Positions 50,335 through 59,911 of a DNA stretch of 64,000 bases are shown in pieces. Made by a program: the position numbers and the translations under genes. Under the pieces are notes generated by a model that saw only the letters and a list, made by a program, of their open reading frames with translations, was not told where the DNA came from and did no database searches. How positions within the stretch are numbered: position 1 is the stretch's first letter; each line of letters starts with the position of its first letter. The stretch lies in assembly GCA_003577145.1 (NCBI GenBank), contig QEUP01000001.1, forward strand, positions 62,001 through 126,000, in the 5' to 3' direction. This stretch comes from Acidobacteriota bacterium. GTDB lineage: Bacteria > Actinomycetota > Acidimicrobiia > Acidimicrobiales > Microtrichaceae.

Positions 50335-51963
50335 TTGGCAGCAGTCGACGAGAAACAGCCCGACGGTAGCGGGGAGGCCCCTCAGGCCGCGGCCGGTGAT
50401 CGGCCGAACGGTCAGGTGGGGCGGTCCGCGCCTGGCGGCGGTTCCGGGAGTGCCGAGGATTCGAAGCTGTGGCGGCTCGGCGTGTTGCTGGCGGGAGTCG
50501 TGGCGCTCGGAATCTGGAACCCGCCGCTCCTGATCGTGATCCTGTCGCTGATCGTGGTGATCTTCCTGCACGAGCTCGGTCACTATCTGGCAGCGAGACG
50601 GGCCGACATGAAGGTGACCGAGTTCTTCATCGGCTTCGGGCCCCGCATCTGGTCGTTCCGGCGTGGTGAGACCGAGTACGGCCTGAAGGTGATCCCTGCC
50701 GGTGCCTACGTACGGATCATCGGCATGGTGAACATCGACGAGGTCCCGCCCGAGGACGAGGATCGGACCTACCGGCAGAAGAGCTACGGGCAGCGCATGC
50801 TCGTCGCCGTCGCCGGGTCGGGCATGCACTTCCTGATCGCGCTCCTCTTGCTCTTCGTGATCGGGGTGGTGTGGGGTCGCCCGGCTCCGCCGGACCAGTG
50901 GGTCATCGACGACATCTCGCCCGGCAGTGCCGCAGCCTCCTCGCAGCTCCAGGAAGGCGATCAGATCATCTCGGTGAACGGAACCGAGATCGAGACCTTC
51001 ACCGATCTCGGCGACGAGATCGTCACGCGTCCGAACCAGAGCGTAGAGCTGCTCGTCGAGCGCGACGGAAGCGAAGTGGTCGTCCCGGTGACTCTCGGTG
51101 GGAGGATGGCGGTCTTCGGGACGGTGGGTGAAGACCTCAGCATCATCGCCAGTGACGGCCGGCTCGTCATCGGTGGCGTGGCCGAGGACGGCGTAGTGGC
51201 CGAAGCCGGTCTCGAACCAGGGGAATCGCTGGTCGAGATCAACGGCGAGGACATCGTCGACTTCGACGATGTCGGTCCGGCGGTCGAAAAGACCGGGAAC
51301 GGACAGATCGAGGTGACCGTTGCCGACTCGGCGGGTGAACCGAGGACGGCCACGCTCGATCTCGGGGAGAGCCTCGACTACGACGAGGCCCAGGGCTTCC
51401 TCGGCGTCGGACCGGGTGACGTCCTGGTTCGCGAGAACCCCGCCGAGAGCGCTGTCTCGTCATTCCGGGAGTTCGGTTCTCTGACCAAGGACAGCGTGGT
51501 GGCGATTGGGAGGTTCTTCTCACCCTCGGGTCTGTCGTCGTTCGCCGAGAGGGTGTTCAGCACCGCACCGACGACTGACGGGCAAGACGTCGTGCCTCAG
51601 TCGGCGCAAGAGGCTGCACAGCAGGAGATGGACGCGAACCAGAACCGCATCGTGTCGATCGTCGGAGCGGCCAGCCTCGGTTCTCAGCTGACCGAGGAGT
51701 CCTTGCTCGGCCTGTTCACGTTCCTCGTGTTCATCAACATCTTCATCGGGCTCATCAACATGGTGCCGCTCCTGCCTCTCGATGGAGGTCACGTGGCGAT
51801 CGCCACCTACGAGAGGATTCGTGAGCTGAGACGTCACGACGGAAGGCGCTACATGGTCGACGCCGCCCGCCTCATGCCGGTGGCCTACGCAGTCGTAGCG
51901 GTGCTGGTGAGCGTCGGGCTGATGGCCCTGTACCTCGACCTCGTCGATCCGATCAACCTCTGA
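50335..51963 (+). CDS. rseP: site-2 zinc metalloprotease (RseP/Rip1 family) with two PDZ domains
   Basis: A 542-residue intramembrane protease. After a ~45-residue polar N-terminus the zinc motif HELGH lies in the first membrane helix (VVIFLHELGHYLAARRADMKVTEFFIGFGP). Two PDZ domains follow (about 190-255, ISPGSAAASSQLQEGDQIISVNG; and 270-345, VVAEAGLEPGESLVEING). The third zinc ligand is in LPLLPLDGGHV near the end. Such proteases cut anti-sigma factors or other membrane proteins; the target is unknown. The start is TTG 50335, 12 nt after dxr. Confidence 0.93.
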   Translation: MAAVDEKQPDGSGEAPQAAAGDRPNGQVGRSAPGGGSGSAEDSKLWRLGVLLAGVVALGIWNPPLLIVILSLIVVIFLHELGHYLAARRADMKVTEFFIGFGPRIWSFRRGETEYGLKVIPAGAYVRIIGMVNIDEVPPEDEDRTYRQKSYGQRMLVAVAGSGMHFLIALLLLFVIGVVWGRPAPPDQWVIDDISPGSAAASSQLQEGDQIISVNGTEIETFTDLGDEIVTRPNQSVELLVERDGSEVVVPVTLGGRMAVFGTVGEDLSIIASDGRLVIGGVAEDGVVAEAGLEPGESLVEINGEDIVDFDDVGPAVEKTGNGQIEVTVADSAGEPRTATLDLGESLDYDEAQGFLGVGPGDVLVRENPAESAVSSFREFGSLTKDSVVAIGRFFSPSGLSSFAERVFSTAPTTDGQDVVPQSAQEAAQQEMDANQNRIVSIVGAASLGSQLTEESLLGLFTFLVFINIFIGLINMVPLLPLDGGHVAIATYERIRELRRHDGRRYMVDAARLMPVAYAVVAVLVSVGLMALYLDLVDPINL

Positions 51964-51980
51964 GCCGCCTGAGAGCGTCC

Positions 51981-52084
51981 GCCGATAGGTGGCGTTCCGA
52001 TGTGACTGGGCCGTGTCGAGCCAAGCGCAGCTCGGCGAGACGGATCTCTTCGGCGCGACAAGCCCGACCTGGCCGCGCTGCCCG
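51981..52084 (+). repeat. dispersed repeat family 2, copy B
   Basis: Counterpart of 26891-26993 at roughly 77 percent identity. The exact block CCAAGCGCAG is at 52021-52030. It lies between the rseP stop and the ispG promoter in a 216-bp gap. Confidence 0.7.
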
Positions 52085-52165
52085 AGCACCGCTCGACACA
52101 TGCGCGAGCGCTTCGCTCTGCCGGGAACTGCAAGCGCCCGGGACCCCACCGCCACCCATCGGGGT

Positions 52166-52171
52166 TAGCCT
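52166..52171 (+). promoter_or_regulatory. -10 box, leaderless-type promoter of ispG
   Basis: TAGCCT lies 8 nt before ATG 52180, without a Shine-Dalgarno. Confidence 0.5.
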
Positions 52172-52179
52172 CGATACCC

Positions 52180-53409
52180 ATGGAAGGGGCTGTGAGCTTC
52201 GAGCGGCGCGCCAGCCGGCAGATCCTCGTCGGTGACGTAGCGGTGGGCGGCGGCGCCCCGGTATCGGTGCAGTCGATGACGACGACCAAGACCGCGGATG
52301 TCGACGGGACGTTGCAGCAGATATATGCGCTGGCGGCGGCCGGGGCCGACATAGTGCGCTGCACCTGCAACGAGATCGCAGCGGCCGAGGGTTTGGCCCA
52401 CATCGTCCCGCGCTCACCCGTTCCGATCGTCGCCGACATACACCATCAGTACAAGATGGCCCTCGCAGCCCTCGAAGCCGGCGTTCAATGCCTCCGGTTG
52501 AATCCGGGCAACATCAGGAATCCGCATCACGTGAAAGCAGTTGCCGAGGAGTGCCGGGACAGGGGTGTGCCGATACGCATCGGTGTGAACGGCGGTTCCC
52601 TCGACCGAGAGCTCTACGAGCGCCACGGGGGTCGGGTCACACCGGAGGCGATGGTCGAGTCCGCGCTGGTGGAGCTCGCCTACTTCTCGGAGGTGGGCTT
52701 CGAGAGCGTCAAGATCTCGGTCAAGGCCTCCAACGTCCCCCTGATGATCGAGGCCTACCGCCAGCTCGCGGTGGCGACCGATCACCCACTTCACCTGGGT
52801 GTCACCGAGGCGGGGCCGCCGCCGGACGGGCTCATCAAGTCGACCGCGGGGATAGCGACGCTGCTCGCCGAGGGGATCGGGGACACCATCCGGTACTCCC
52901 TGACCGCCGATCCGGTGGAGGAGGCCCGGGCGGGCCGCCACCTGCTCGAAGCGTTGGGGCTGCGGGAGCGCCAGAACGTGGACCTGATCGCCTGTCCGAG
53001 CTGTGGCAGGGCAGAGGTCGACGTGATCGACGTGGCGGAAAAGGTCAGGGAGGCGCTGGCCGAACGACGGCTTCCGCTGCAGGTCGCGGTCATGGGATGT
53101 GTGGTCAACGGGCCCGGCGAAGCGCGCGATGCCGACCTCGGCATTGCTGCGGGCAGGGGACGCGGTCACCTCTTCGTCAAGGGCGTCAACGTAGCGGTGG
53201 TTCCGGAGGACGAGATGGTGGGCACCATCACCGAGTGGGCGGACTACATAGCAGAGCACGGCACCGAGGCTGCCCTGGAGCGGGCAGACGTCGAGCGGGC
53301 GGAGCGAGAGGCGAGGAGCGATCGCGACGCGCTGCTGGAGGCGCAGGGCACCGATGCCAACGCCAGCGCCGAACGGGTCGAACAGATCCACCGGATCTCG
53401 TCGCAGTAG
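52180..53409 (+). CDS. ispG: (E)-4-hydroxy-3-methylbut-2-enyl-diphosphate synthase
   Basis: A 409-residue iron-sulfur enzyme of the MEP pathway. The TIM-barrel domain contains VSVQSMTTTKTADVDGTLQQI, VADIHHQYKMAL and RLNPGNIRNP. The C-terminal cluster domain provides the ligands IACPSCGR (two Cys), CVVNGPGEA (third Cys) and a glutamate. A ~45-residue charged tail (ERADVERAEREARSD...) extends it. It converts methylerythritol cyclodiphosphate to HMBPP. Confidence 0.96.
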   Translation: MEGAVSFERRASRQILVGDVAVGGGAPVSVQSMTTTKTADVDGTLQQIYALAAAGADIVRCTCNEIAAAEGLAHIVPRSPVPIVADIHHQYKMALAALEAGVQCLRLNPGNIRNPHHVKAVAEECRDRGVPIRIGVNGGSLDRELYERHGGRVTPEAMVESALVELAYFSEVGFESVKISVKASNVPLMIEAYRQLAVATDHPLHLGVTEAGPPPDGLIKSTAGIATLLAEGIGDTIRYSLTADPVEEARAGRHLLEALGLRERQNVDLIACPSCGRAEVDVIDVAEKVREALAERRLPLQVAVMGCVVNGPGEARDADLGIAAGRGRGHLFVKGVNVAVVPEDEMVGTITEWADYIAEHGTEAALERADVERAEREARSDRDALLEAQGTDANASAERVEQIHRISSQ

Positions 53410-53482
53410 CTGTTGCGGTGTGGGGTCGAGCGCCGCAGGTCACACCCGGGGAGGTCCGCTGAGCCGTGTCATCCGTCAGGGT

Positions 53483-53488
53483 TAGGAT
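53483..53488 (+). promoter_or_regulatory. -10 box of proS
   Basis: TAGGAT lies 9 nt before GTG 53498, the same hexamer and spacing as before rpmF; the leader would be at most 2-3 nt. Confidence 0.5.
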
Positions 53489-53497
53489 GTCCCGCCT

Positions 53498-54910
53498 GTG
53501 ACCAGGCAACCGGTTCTCACCCCGCAGTCAGAGGACTTCCCCCGTTGGTACCAAGACGTCTTGAGCAAGGCCGAGCTGGCCGAGAACGGCCCCGTTCGCG
53601 GGACCATGGTCATCCGTCCCTACGGGTACTCGATCTGGGAGCGAATGCAGGCCGAGCTCGACACCCGAATCAAGGCCGCGGGTGCCGAGAACGCCTACTT
53701 CCCGCTGTTCATACCGGAGAGCTACCTACGCAAAGAGGCCGAGCACGTCGAGGGCTTCGCCCCTGAGCTGGCCGTGGTCACTCGTGGTGGGGGCAAGGAG
53801 CTCGAAGAGCCTGTGGTCATCCGCCCCACCAGCGAGACGATCATCAACACCTACTTCTCCAAATGGGTGCAGAGCTACCGCGACCTCCCGTTGCTCGTGA
53901 ACCAGTGGGCCAACGTGGTCAGGTGGGAGCTCCGTCCCCGGGTGTTCCTCCGTACCACCGAGTTCCTCTGGCAGGAGGGCCACACGTGTCACGCGACCGC
54001 CGGCGAGGCGCATGACTACGCCACCCGCATCCTCCACGACGTGTACCTCGACTTCATGGTGAACGTGATGGCGCTGCCTGTCCTCGTCGGGGCCAAGACT
54101 CCGTCGGAGCGGTTCGCCGGTGCCATCAACACGTTTGCGCTGGAGGCCATGATGCGTGACGGCAAGGCCTTGCAGATGGGTACGAGCCACGAGTTGGGCC
54201 AGAACTTCGCCAAGGTGTTCGACACGTTGTTCCTCGACAGCGAGGGCCGACAGGAACACGTCTGGCAGACCTCCTGGGGGGTCTCGACCCGCCTGGTCGG
54301 CGGCTTGATAATGGCCCACGGTGACGACCGTGGTCTGTGCATACCGCCACGCCTGGCTCCGGTGCAGATCGTGGTGATACTCGTGCGTGGCGGGGGCGGG
54401 TCCGAAGAGGCCGTCGCCGAGGTAGCCGGGTCGCTGCGCGCTGCCGGCGTGCGTCACAGGGTCGACAGCGACGTCGAGACCAGCTTCGGACGAAGGGCGA
54501 CCGGCTGGGAGCTGAAGGGAGTGCCGCTCCGGATCGAGGTCGGGCCGCGCGACGTCGAAGCAGGGCTGGCCACCATCGTGCGCAGAGACGACGGCACCAA
54601 GACCCAGGTGCGCATGGGTGAGGCCGGTTCGCTCGCGGTGCAGCTCCTCGAACAGATCCAGTCCGAGATGCTCGACCAGGCCCGGCTGCGGCGAGACGAG
54701 CGTGTCGCCGATGTCGACACGCTCGATCAGGTGAGGGAGTCGACCGAGAACGGGTTCGCCCGTATCCCCTGGAGCCAGGTCGGGGAGTCGGGCGAGGCGG
54801 AGCTGGCCGAGGACGGGATCTCGATTCGCCTCCTCCACAGGCCGGACGGCTCGCTGCCGCGGGCCGGGGCGGACACCGAACTGGTCGCCATCGCGGCCCG
54901 AGCCTACTGA
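53498..54910 (+). CDS. proS: prolyl-tRNA synthetase, archaeal/eukaryotic type
   Basis: A 470-residue class II synthetase. It lacks the editing insertion of bacterial-type ProRS and has the archaeal-type organisation: motif 1 (GTMVIRPYGYSIWERMQAELD), motif 2 (WELRPRVFLRTTEFLWQEGHTCHAT), motif 3 (GLIMAHGDDRGLCIPPRLAP), then an anticodon domain. The C-terminal extra domain normally binds zinc through cysteines; these are gone here, but the chain still ends in ARAY, with the terminal Tyr known to reach the active site in this group. Confidence 0.94.
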   Translation: MTRQPVLTPQSEDFPRWYQDVLSKAELAENGPVRGTMVIRPYGYSIWERMQAELDTRIKAAGAENAYFPLFIPESYLRKEAEHVEGFAPELAVVTRGGGKELEEPVVIRPTSETIINTYFSKWVQSYRDLPLLVNQWANVVRWELRPRVFLRTTEFLWQEGHTCHATAGEAHDYATRILHDVYLDFMVNVMALPVLVGAKTPSERFAGAINTFALEAMMRDGKALQMGTSHELGQNFAKVFDTLFLDSEGRQEHVWQTSWGVSTRLVGGLIMAHGDDRGLCIPPRLAPVQIVVILVRGGGGSEEAVAEVAGSLRAAGVRHRVDSDVETSFGRRATGWELKGVPLRIEVGPRDVEAGLATIVRRDDGTKTQVRMGEAGSLAVQLLEQIQSEMLDQARLRRDERVADVDTLDQVRESTENGFARIPWSQVGESGEAELAEDGISIRLLHRPDGSLPRAGADTELVAIAARAY

Positions 54911-54940
54911 ACCCACTGAGCGAACGAGTCCTGCCTCCGG

Positions 54941-54946
54941 TATAGT
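54941..54946 (+). promoter_or_regulatory. -10 box of the rimP-nusA-infB operon
   Basis: TATAGT is the best -10 hexamer between proS and rimP and lies upstream of the hairpin at 54978-54998. No convincing -35 at 16-18 nt. Confidence 0.5.
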
Positions 54947-54977
54947 TGTCCGATCCACTAGGGGTTTTCCGGGAGAA

Positions 54978-54998
54978 GGCGTGGGTCCGGCCCACGCC
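54978..54998 (+). terminator. intrinsic terminator or attenuator ahead of rimP
   Basis: GGCGTGGG (54978-54985) pairs perfectly with CCCACGCC (54991-54998) around a 5-nt loop and is followed by TTTCTT. It lies 67 nt after the proS stop and about 25 nt after the predicted start of the rimP-nusA transcript. It can terminate proS, attenuate the nusA operon, or both. Confidence 0.75.
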
Positions 54999-55055
54999 TT
55001 TCTTACTGGATCACCGAGAAACGAGATAGGTGACGACGAGCGAGAGGCGGTGAGG

Positions 55056-55598
55056 ATGAGCGCCACAGAGCAGATACGGGAGATCGTCATGCCGGTGCTC
55101 GACAGCTGTGCTCTCGAGCTCTACGACATCGAGCACGATCGAGGTGTCGTGAAGATCCTCGTCGACCGTCCCGGCGGTGTCGACCTCGATGTGCTGGCCG
55201 GCGCCACGCGCCTGATCAGCAGCGCCCTCGACGAACTGGATCCGTTCCCCGGGAGCTACAGCCTCGAGGTGTCGAGCCCGGGCCTCGAGCGGCCGCTCCG
55301 GCGCCCCGAGCACTTCGAGGGTGCTGTGGGCGAGTTGGTGAGGATCAAGTGCCGGGCAGGTTTCGAGGGTGAGAGACGGGTCCGTGGAACGCTTGCGAGC
55401 GCCGATTCCGCCGGCATCGAGATCCAACCCGACGATGGTCACCTCAGCAGGATCGCCTACGCCGACATCGAGCGTGCCGAGACCGTCTTCGAGTGGGGAC
55501 CGTCCCCCAAGCCGGGCGGGAAGGACAGTAGGAAGAGGAGAGGAAAGACGGCCGAGCGTTCAGGCCAGTCCCGCGAGCAGAAGGCTGCGAAGTCATGA
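55056..55598 (+). CDS. rimP: ribosome maturation factor RimP
   Basis: A 180-residue 30S assembly factor. The N-terminal alpha/beta domain contains VMPVLDSCALELYDIEHDRG...KILVDRPGGVDLD, and SYSLEVSSPGLERPLRRPEHFE is the family signature; an SH3-like C-terminal domain and a basic tail (KDSRKRRGKTAERS) follow. ATG 55056 has GAGAGG 8 nt upstream; GTG 55050 is an alternative. It leads the operon and overlaps nusA as ATGA. Confidence 0.94.
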   Translation: MSATEQIREIVMPVLDSCALELYDIEHDRGVVKILVDRPGGVDLDVLAGATRLISSALDELDPFPGSYSLEVSSPGLERPLRRPEHFEGAVGELVRIKCRAGFEGERRVRGTLASADSAGIEIQPDDGHLSRIAYADIERAETVFEWGPSPKPGGKDSRKRRGKTAERSGQSREQKAAKS

Positions 55599-56914
55599 AT
55601 CCAGAGATGATGGAGGCGCTCCAGGCGCTGGCGGTGGACAAGGGGATCTCGGTCGACACCCTGTTCTCGGTGCTCGCCGACGCCCTCGAGTCGGCCTACA
55701 AGCGCATGCCCGGGGCACACGAGTACGCCTGGGTGACCATCGACCCCGAGACCATGGAGATAAGAGTTCTCGCCCAGGAGATCGACGAGGATGGCGAGCC
55801 CTACGGTGAAGAGCTCGACGCGACCCCTGATGACTTCGGTCGGATCGCAGCGCAAACGGCGAAGCAGGTCATGACCCAGAGGATCCGTGAGGCGGAGCGC
55901 GAGCTGAAGTACGAGGAGTATGCCGGCCGAGAAGGCGACATCGTCACCGGAATCATCCAGCAGTCCGACTCCCGCTACACGCTGCTCGACCTCGGTCGCG
56001 TAGAGGCTCTCCTCCCGCAGGCCGAGCAGGTCCCTCACGAGCGACCTGAGCCGAACACCCGTCTCAAGGCCTACATCGTCGAGGTGCGCAAGACGGCCAA
56101 AGGTCCCCAGATCGTCGTGAGCCGAACCCATCCCGGGCTCATCAAGCGACTGTTCGAGCTGGAGGTTCCCGAGATCGCAGATGGCGTCGTGGAGATCAAG
56201 GCCTGTGCGCGCGAGCCGGGGCACCGTACGAAGATCGCGGTCTGGTCGAACGACCCGAACGTCGACCCGGTGGGTGCTTGCGTCGGGGCACGCGGAGCCC
56301 GGGTGAGGATGGTCGTGAACGAGCTTCGCGGAGAGAAGATCGACATAGTGCCGTTCTCGGACGACCCGGCTGATTTCGTCATGAAGGCGCTGTCGCCGGC
56401 CAAGGTCAAAGAGGTACGGATGGACGAGATGACCGGCACCGCAGAGGTCATCGTCCCGGACTACCAACTCTCCCTCGCTATCGGCAAGGAGGGCCAGAAC
56501 GCCAGGCTGGCCGCCCGGTTGACGGGTTGGCGGGTCGACATCAAGAGCGAGACCCAGCTTGCCGAGGAGGAGGCGTACGCCGGGGAGGAGTGGGCCGACG
56601 GTGAGTGGATCGTCGACCCCGAGACAGGTGAGCAGCTGTGGCAACCCGCCGACGGCGGGCCCGCCCTCTCGGCTGAGGAGTGGGCCGAGGCGCAAGCGCA
56701 GATGCAGGCCGAGACGATCGAAGGCGAAGCCGGACCGGCGGTGGACGCCGACGCTGCTAGCGTCGAGGAGGCCGACCCGGAGCGCGAGTCCTCACCCGAA
56801 GCACCGTCTGACGGTGGCGACGACACGGAAGCCAGGGTCGCCGAAGGTGCTGAGAAGGAGCTCCTCGGCAAGCCTCGAGCTGTGGCAGATGCCGAAAACG
56901 ACGTGACAACGTAG
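55595..56914 (+). CDS. nusA: transcription termination/antitermination protein NusA
   Basis: A 439-residue protein. The N-terminal RNA polymerase-binding domain covers ~1-125 (EALQALAVDKGISVDTLFSVLADALESAYKR). An S1 domain follows (GREGDIVTGIIQQSDSR), then two KH domains with RVRMVVNELRGEKIDIV and LAIGKEGQNARLAARLTGWRVDIKSE. The last ~100 residues are acidic and disordered instead of the AR repeats of E. coli. Unlike the common order, no ylxR (DUF448) gene separates it from infB; the 144-bp gap holds no frame of that family. Confidence 0.95.
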   Translation: MNPEMMEALQALAVDKGISVDTLFSVLADALESAYKRMPGAHEYAWVTIDPETMEIRVLAQEIDEDGEPYGEELDATPDDFGRIAAQTAKQVMTQRIREAERELKYEEYAGREGDIVTGIIQQSDSRYTLLDLGRVEALLPQAEQVPHERPEPNTRLKAYIVEVRKTAKGPQIVVSRTHPGLIKRLFELEVPEIADGVVEIKACAREPGHRTKIAVWSNDPNVDPVGACVGARGARVRMVVNELRGEKIDIVPFSDDPADFVMKALSPAKVKEVRMDEMTGTAEVIVPDYQLSLAIGKEGQNARLAARLTGWRVDIKSETQLAEEEAYAGEEWADGEWIVDPETGEQLWQPADGGPALSAEEWAEAQAQMQAETIEGEAGPAVDADAASVEEADPERESSPEAPSDGGDDTEARVAEGAEKELLGKPRAVADAENDVTT

Positions 56915-57058
56915 CTCCGGCGACAAACGCCACGTCCGCCCGGCTTCGTCATCGGCTCCGGATCGTGCGAGGATAGGAGGCTGCGGCTCCGACAGGGGCC
57001 TCGGTTCGCGTAGGCGGTGGGCTCTTCGAGGGCGCCGCAACACGACGAAAGGTGATTC

Positions 57059-59896
57059 TTGCCAGGAAAGGTCCGCGTTTACGAGTTGGCACGAGAGCTC
57101 GGGATGACCAACAAGGAAACCCTCGAGCTCTGCGAGTCCTTGGGCATCGGCGTCAAGAGCCATTCCTCGAGCGTGGTCGAAGCCCAAGCAGATCGCGTCC
57201 GCCGCAAGGCGGAGCGCGAGGGGCTGATTCGCGACCAACAGCCCGAGGAGCCCAAGAAGAAGGCCCCGGCCAAGAAGAAGGCCCCGGCCAAGAAGAAGGC
57301 CGCCCCGACCAAGGCCCAGGCGGAGACGGCCGAGGAGCCTGCGCCGGCGCAAGGCGTCGTGGAGGCGCAAACCACCGCCGAGGAGATCGCCGAGACGGAC
57401 GCACCAACCGGCGGGTCTGCCGCTCGGGAAGAGCCGGCCCAAGCGGCCCCTGCGGTGGACGCCGAGAGCGAGGCACCCCAGGTCAGCCCCGCAGGTGAGG
57501 CTCCTGCGGTCGCCAAGCAGCCGAGGCTGATTCGGTCCAAGGGCAGCGAGCATCCGCCCCCGCCGACGCGTGTGGAGGACCTTGCCGTCCCCGCAGCTCA
57601 CGCCACCCCGGCACCACCTCCGTCTGCACGCCCGGACAAGCCCCTCCCACCGAGGGCCAGACCGGCGGTGCCGGAGGAGGCCGCCCCGGCGGCTGCCGCG
57701 AAAGGAGCACCGCCGGCCGAGCCCGGCGCCGAGCCCGAACAGCAGCCGCTGTCACCCACGGGCAAGGCGATCCCGCCCCCGCCCGGTCCGCCGAGATCGA
57801 TGAGCGGCAAGCCGATCCCGCCTCCACCGGGACAGCGCAGGGCCGGGCCTCCCGGTCAGCCACCCGGAGCTCGAGGCACCGGCAGCACGAGCGCCGCGCC
57901 GGCTTCACCGGCGGGGCGACGATCCGGCCCGGGTCGCGGCGGCGGGCCCAGGCAAGCCGTCCCCGGTGCAGGCGCACCGGGTCGCGGCGCTCCCGGCAGA
58001 GGCGCTCCGGCCGGGCGCAGACCGCCGCGACGCAAGGGGCGTCGTCGTCGTAGTCGTGAAGAGCTCCAGCCGATGGACATGCCGGCCTATACGCCCACCG
58101 ATGCCGCCGTTCCCGAGGGCACTGTGATCGTCGAGCGGGGTTCCACACCACAAGATGTCGGGCCGAAGCTGAACCGGACCGCCGCCGACGTGGTCCGCTT
58201 CCTCATGCAGCAGGGTGAGATGGTCACCGCAACCCAGACCCTCTCCGACGACATGATCGAGTTGTTCGCCGCCGAGATCGGGGCGGAGCTCCAACTCGTC
58301 GATGCCGGCGAGGAGCAGGAAGTCGAGCTTCGCAAGGCCCTCGACGTTCCAGAAGATGGCGGTCAGGGCGACTTGGAGGCCCGCCCACCGATCATCACGG
58401 TCATGGGACACGTCGACCACGGCAAGACGCTCCTGTTGGACCGGATCCGGAATGCCAACGTCGTCGAAGGCGAGGCGGGCGGGATAACCCAACACATCGG
58501 CGCCTATCAGGTCGAGCGTGACGGTCGCACCCTGACCTTCATCGACACTCCCGGCCACGAGGCCTTCACCGCGATGCGCGCCCGTGGGGCCGAGGCGACC
58601 GACATAGTCGTACTGGTCGTCGCGGCAGATGACGGTGTGATGCCCCAGACCGACGAGGCGATCCAGCACGCCAAGGCCGCGGGGGTGCCGATCGTGGTCG
58701 CCATCAACAAGATCGACCGCGCCAACTCCGACCCGAACCGGGTGATGCAGCAACTCGCCGAAAGGGATCTGGTACCGGAGGCATGGGGTGGCGACACTGT
58801 CACCGTCGAGATATCGGCGTTGGAGAACGTCGGGATCGACGAGCTCTTGGACAATCTCCTCGTGGTCGCAGAGGTCGAAGACCTCAGAGCCGATCCGGAC
58901 GGCCGGGCCATGGGCACAGTACTGGAGGCCAATCTCGACGTGGGCAAGGGTCCGGTGGCCACCCTGCTGGTCATGCGGGGCACGCTCAAGCGGGGAGACC
59001 CGGTCGTGGCCGGCCCGGCCTGGGGCAAGGTACGGGCGCTGATCGACGACCACGGCGCGCAGGTCCCCGAGGCCGGACCGTCGACCCCGGTGCAGATGCT
59101 CGGATTGGCCGATGTTCCCGAGGCCGGTGACGAGTTCATCGTGGCGCAGGAGGAGAAGACCGCGCGAAACGTCGCCGAAACCCGCCTGGATCTCCATCGC
59201 GACGCCCACCGCGCGCGCGACTCGCATGTGCTCTCGGGCGGCGCTCGTCTCGAGGACATCTTCGAGCAGATCCAGAAGGGCGAGTCCGCAACGCTCAACC
59301 TGGTCGTGAAGGCTGATGTGCAGGGTTCTCTGGAAGCACTCACCGAGGCGCTCAAGAAGCTCGAACGCGAGGAGGTGCGGCTGGCTTTCGTCCTACGCGG
59401 CATCGGGGGCATCACCGAGAACGACATCCAGCTCGCGGCGGCGTCGAATGCCACGCTCATCGGCTTCAACGTCCGCCCCGACCGCAACGCTCGGGAGCTC
59501 GCCGACAAGGAAGGTGTCGAGATCCGCACCTATGAGATCATCTACCAGGTTCTCGAAGACATCGAGTCGGCCATGCTGGGAATGCTCGAACCCGAGTTCG
59601 AGGAGGTCGTGACGGGTGAGGCCGAGGTCCGCGAGGTGTTCCGCGTGCCGAGGGTGGGTGCCGTAGCCGGGTGCTACGTGCAGAACGGCGTCATCACCCG
59701 CGGGTCGAGGGTTCGTTTCCTGCGTGAGGGCACGGTCATCTGGAAAGGTGAGATCAGTTCGCTCAAGCGCTTCAAAGAGGACGTTCGCGAGGTCCAATCG
59801 GGGTACGAGTGCGGTATCGGCCTCAGCGATTTCCAGGATCTCAAGCAGGGTGACGTCATCGAGACCTACGAAGAGCGCGAAATCCCGCGGGCCTGA
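57059..59896 (+). CDS. infB: translation initiation factor IF-2
   Basis: A 945-residue bIF2, starting with TTG (AAAGGTGA just upstream). Residues 1-55 are the IF2N domain ([33 protein letters not shown]). Residues ~60-330 are a low-complexity linker with three KKKAPA-type repeats followed by Pro/Gly/Arg-rich sequence. A second IF2N leads to the G domain with [23 protein letters not shown] and NKIDR, then beta-barrel domains and the C-terminal fMet-tRNA-binding domain. It places initiator tRNA on the ribosome. The DUF503 gene follows 15 nt later in the same frame. Confidence 0.97.
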   Translation: MPGKVRVYELARELGMTNKETLELCESLGIGVKSHSSSVVEAQADRVRRKAEREGLIRDQQPEEPKKKAPAKKKAPAKKKAAPTKAQAETAEEPAPAQGVVEAQTTAEEIAETDAPTGGSAAREEPAQAAPAVDAESEAPQVSPAGEAPAVAKQPRLIRSKGSEHPPPPTRVEDLAVPAAHATPAPPPSARPDKPLPPRARPAVPEEAAPAAAAKGAPPAEPGAEPEQQPLSPTGKAIPPPPGPPRSMSGKPIPPPPGQRRAGPPGQPPGARGTGSTSAAPASPAGRRSGPGRGGGPRQAVPGAGAPGRGAPGRGAPAGRRPPRRKGRRRRSREELQPMDMPAYTPTDAAVPEGTVIVERGSTPQDVGPKLNRTAADVVRFLMQQGEMVTATQTLSDDMIELFAAEIGAELQLVDAGEEQEVELRKALDVPEDGGQGDLEARPPIITVMGHVDHGKTLLLDRIRNANVVEGEAGGITQHIGAYQVERDGRTLTFIDTPGHEAFTAMRARGAEATDIVVLVVAADDGVMPQTDEAIQHAKAAGVPIVVAINKIDRANSDPNRVMQQLAERDLVPEAWGGDTVTVEISALENVGIDELLDNLLVVAEVEDLRADPDGRAMGTVLEANLDVGKGPVATLLVMRGTLKRGDPVVAGPAWGKVRALIDDHGAQVPEAGPSTPVQMLGLADVPEAGDEFIVAQEEKTARNVAETRLDLHRDAHRARDSHVLSGGARLEDIFEQIQKGESATLNLVVKADVQGSLEALTEALKKLEREEVRLAFVLRGIGGITENDIQLAAASNATLIGFNVRPDRNARELADKEGVEIRTYEIIYQVLEDIESAMLGMLEPEFEEVVTGEAEVREVFRVPRVGAVAGCYVQNGVITRGSRVRFLREGTVIWKGEISSLKRFKEDVREVQSGYECGIGLSDFQDLKQGDVIETYEEREIPRA

Positions 59897-59911
59897 GAAG
59901 GGGTCTCAGCC

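Noticed and set aside
53726-55090. Open frame of 454 codons on the minus strand opposite proS and the rimP leader
   Set aside because: proS is certain and the antisense frame crosses the terminator hairpin.
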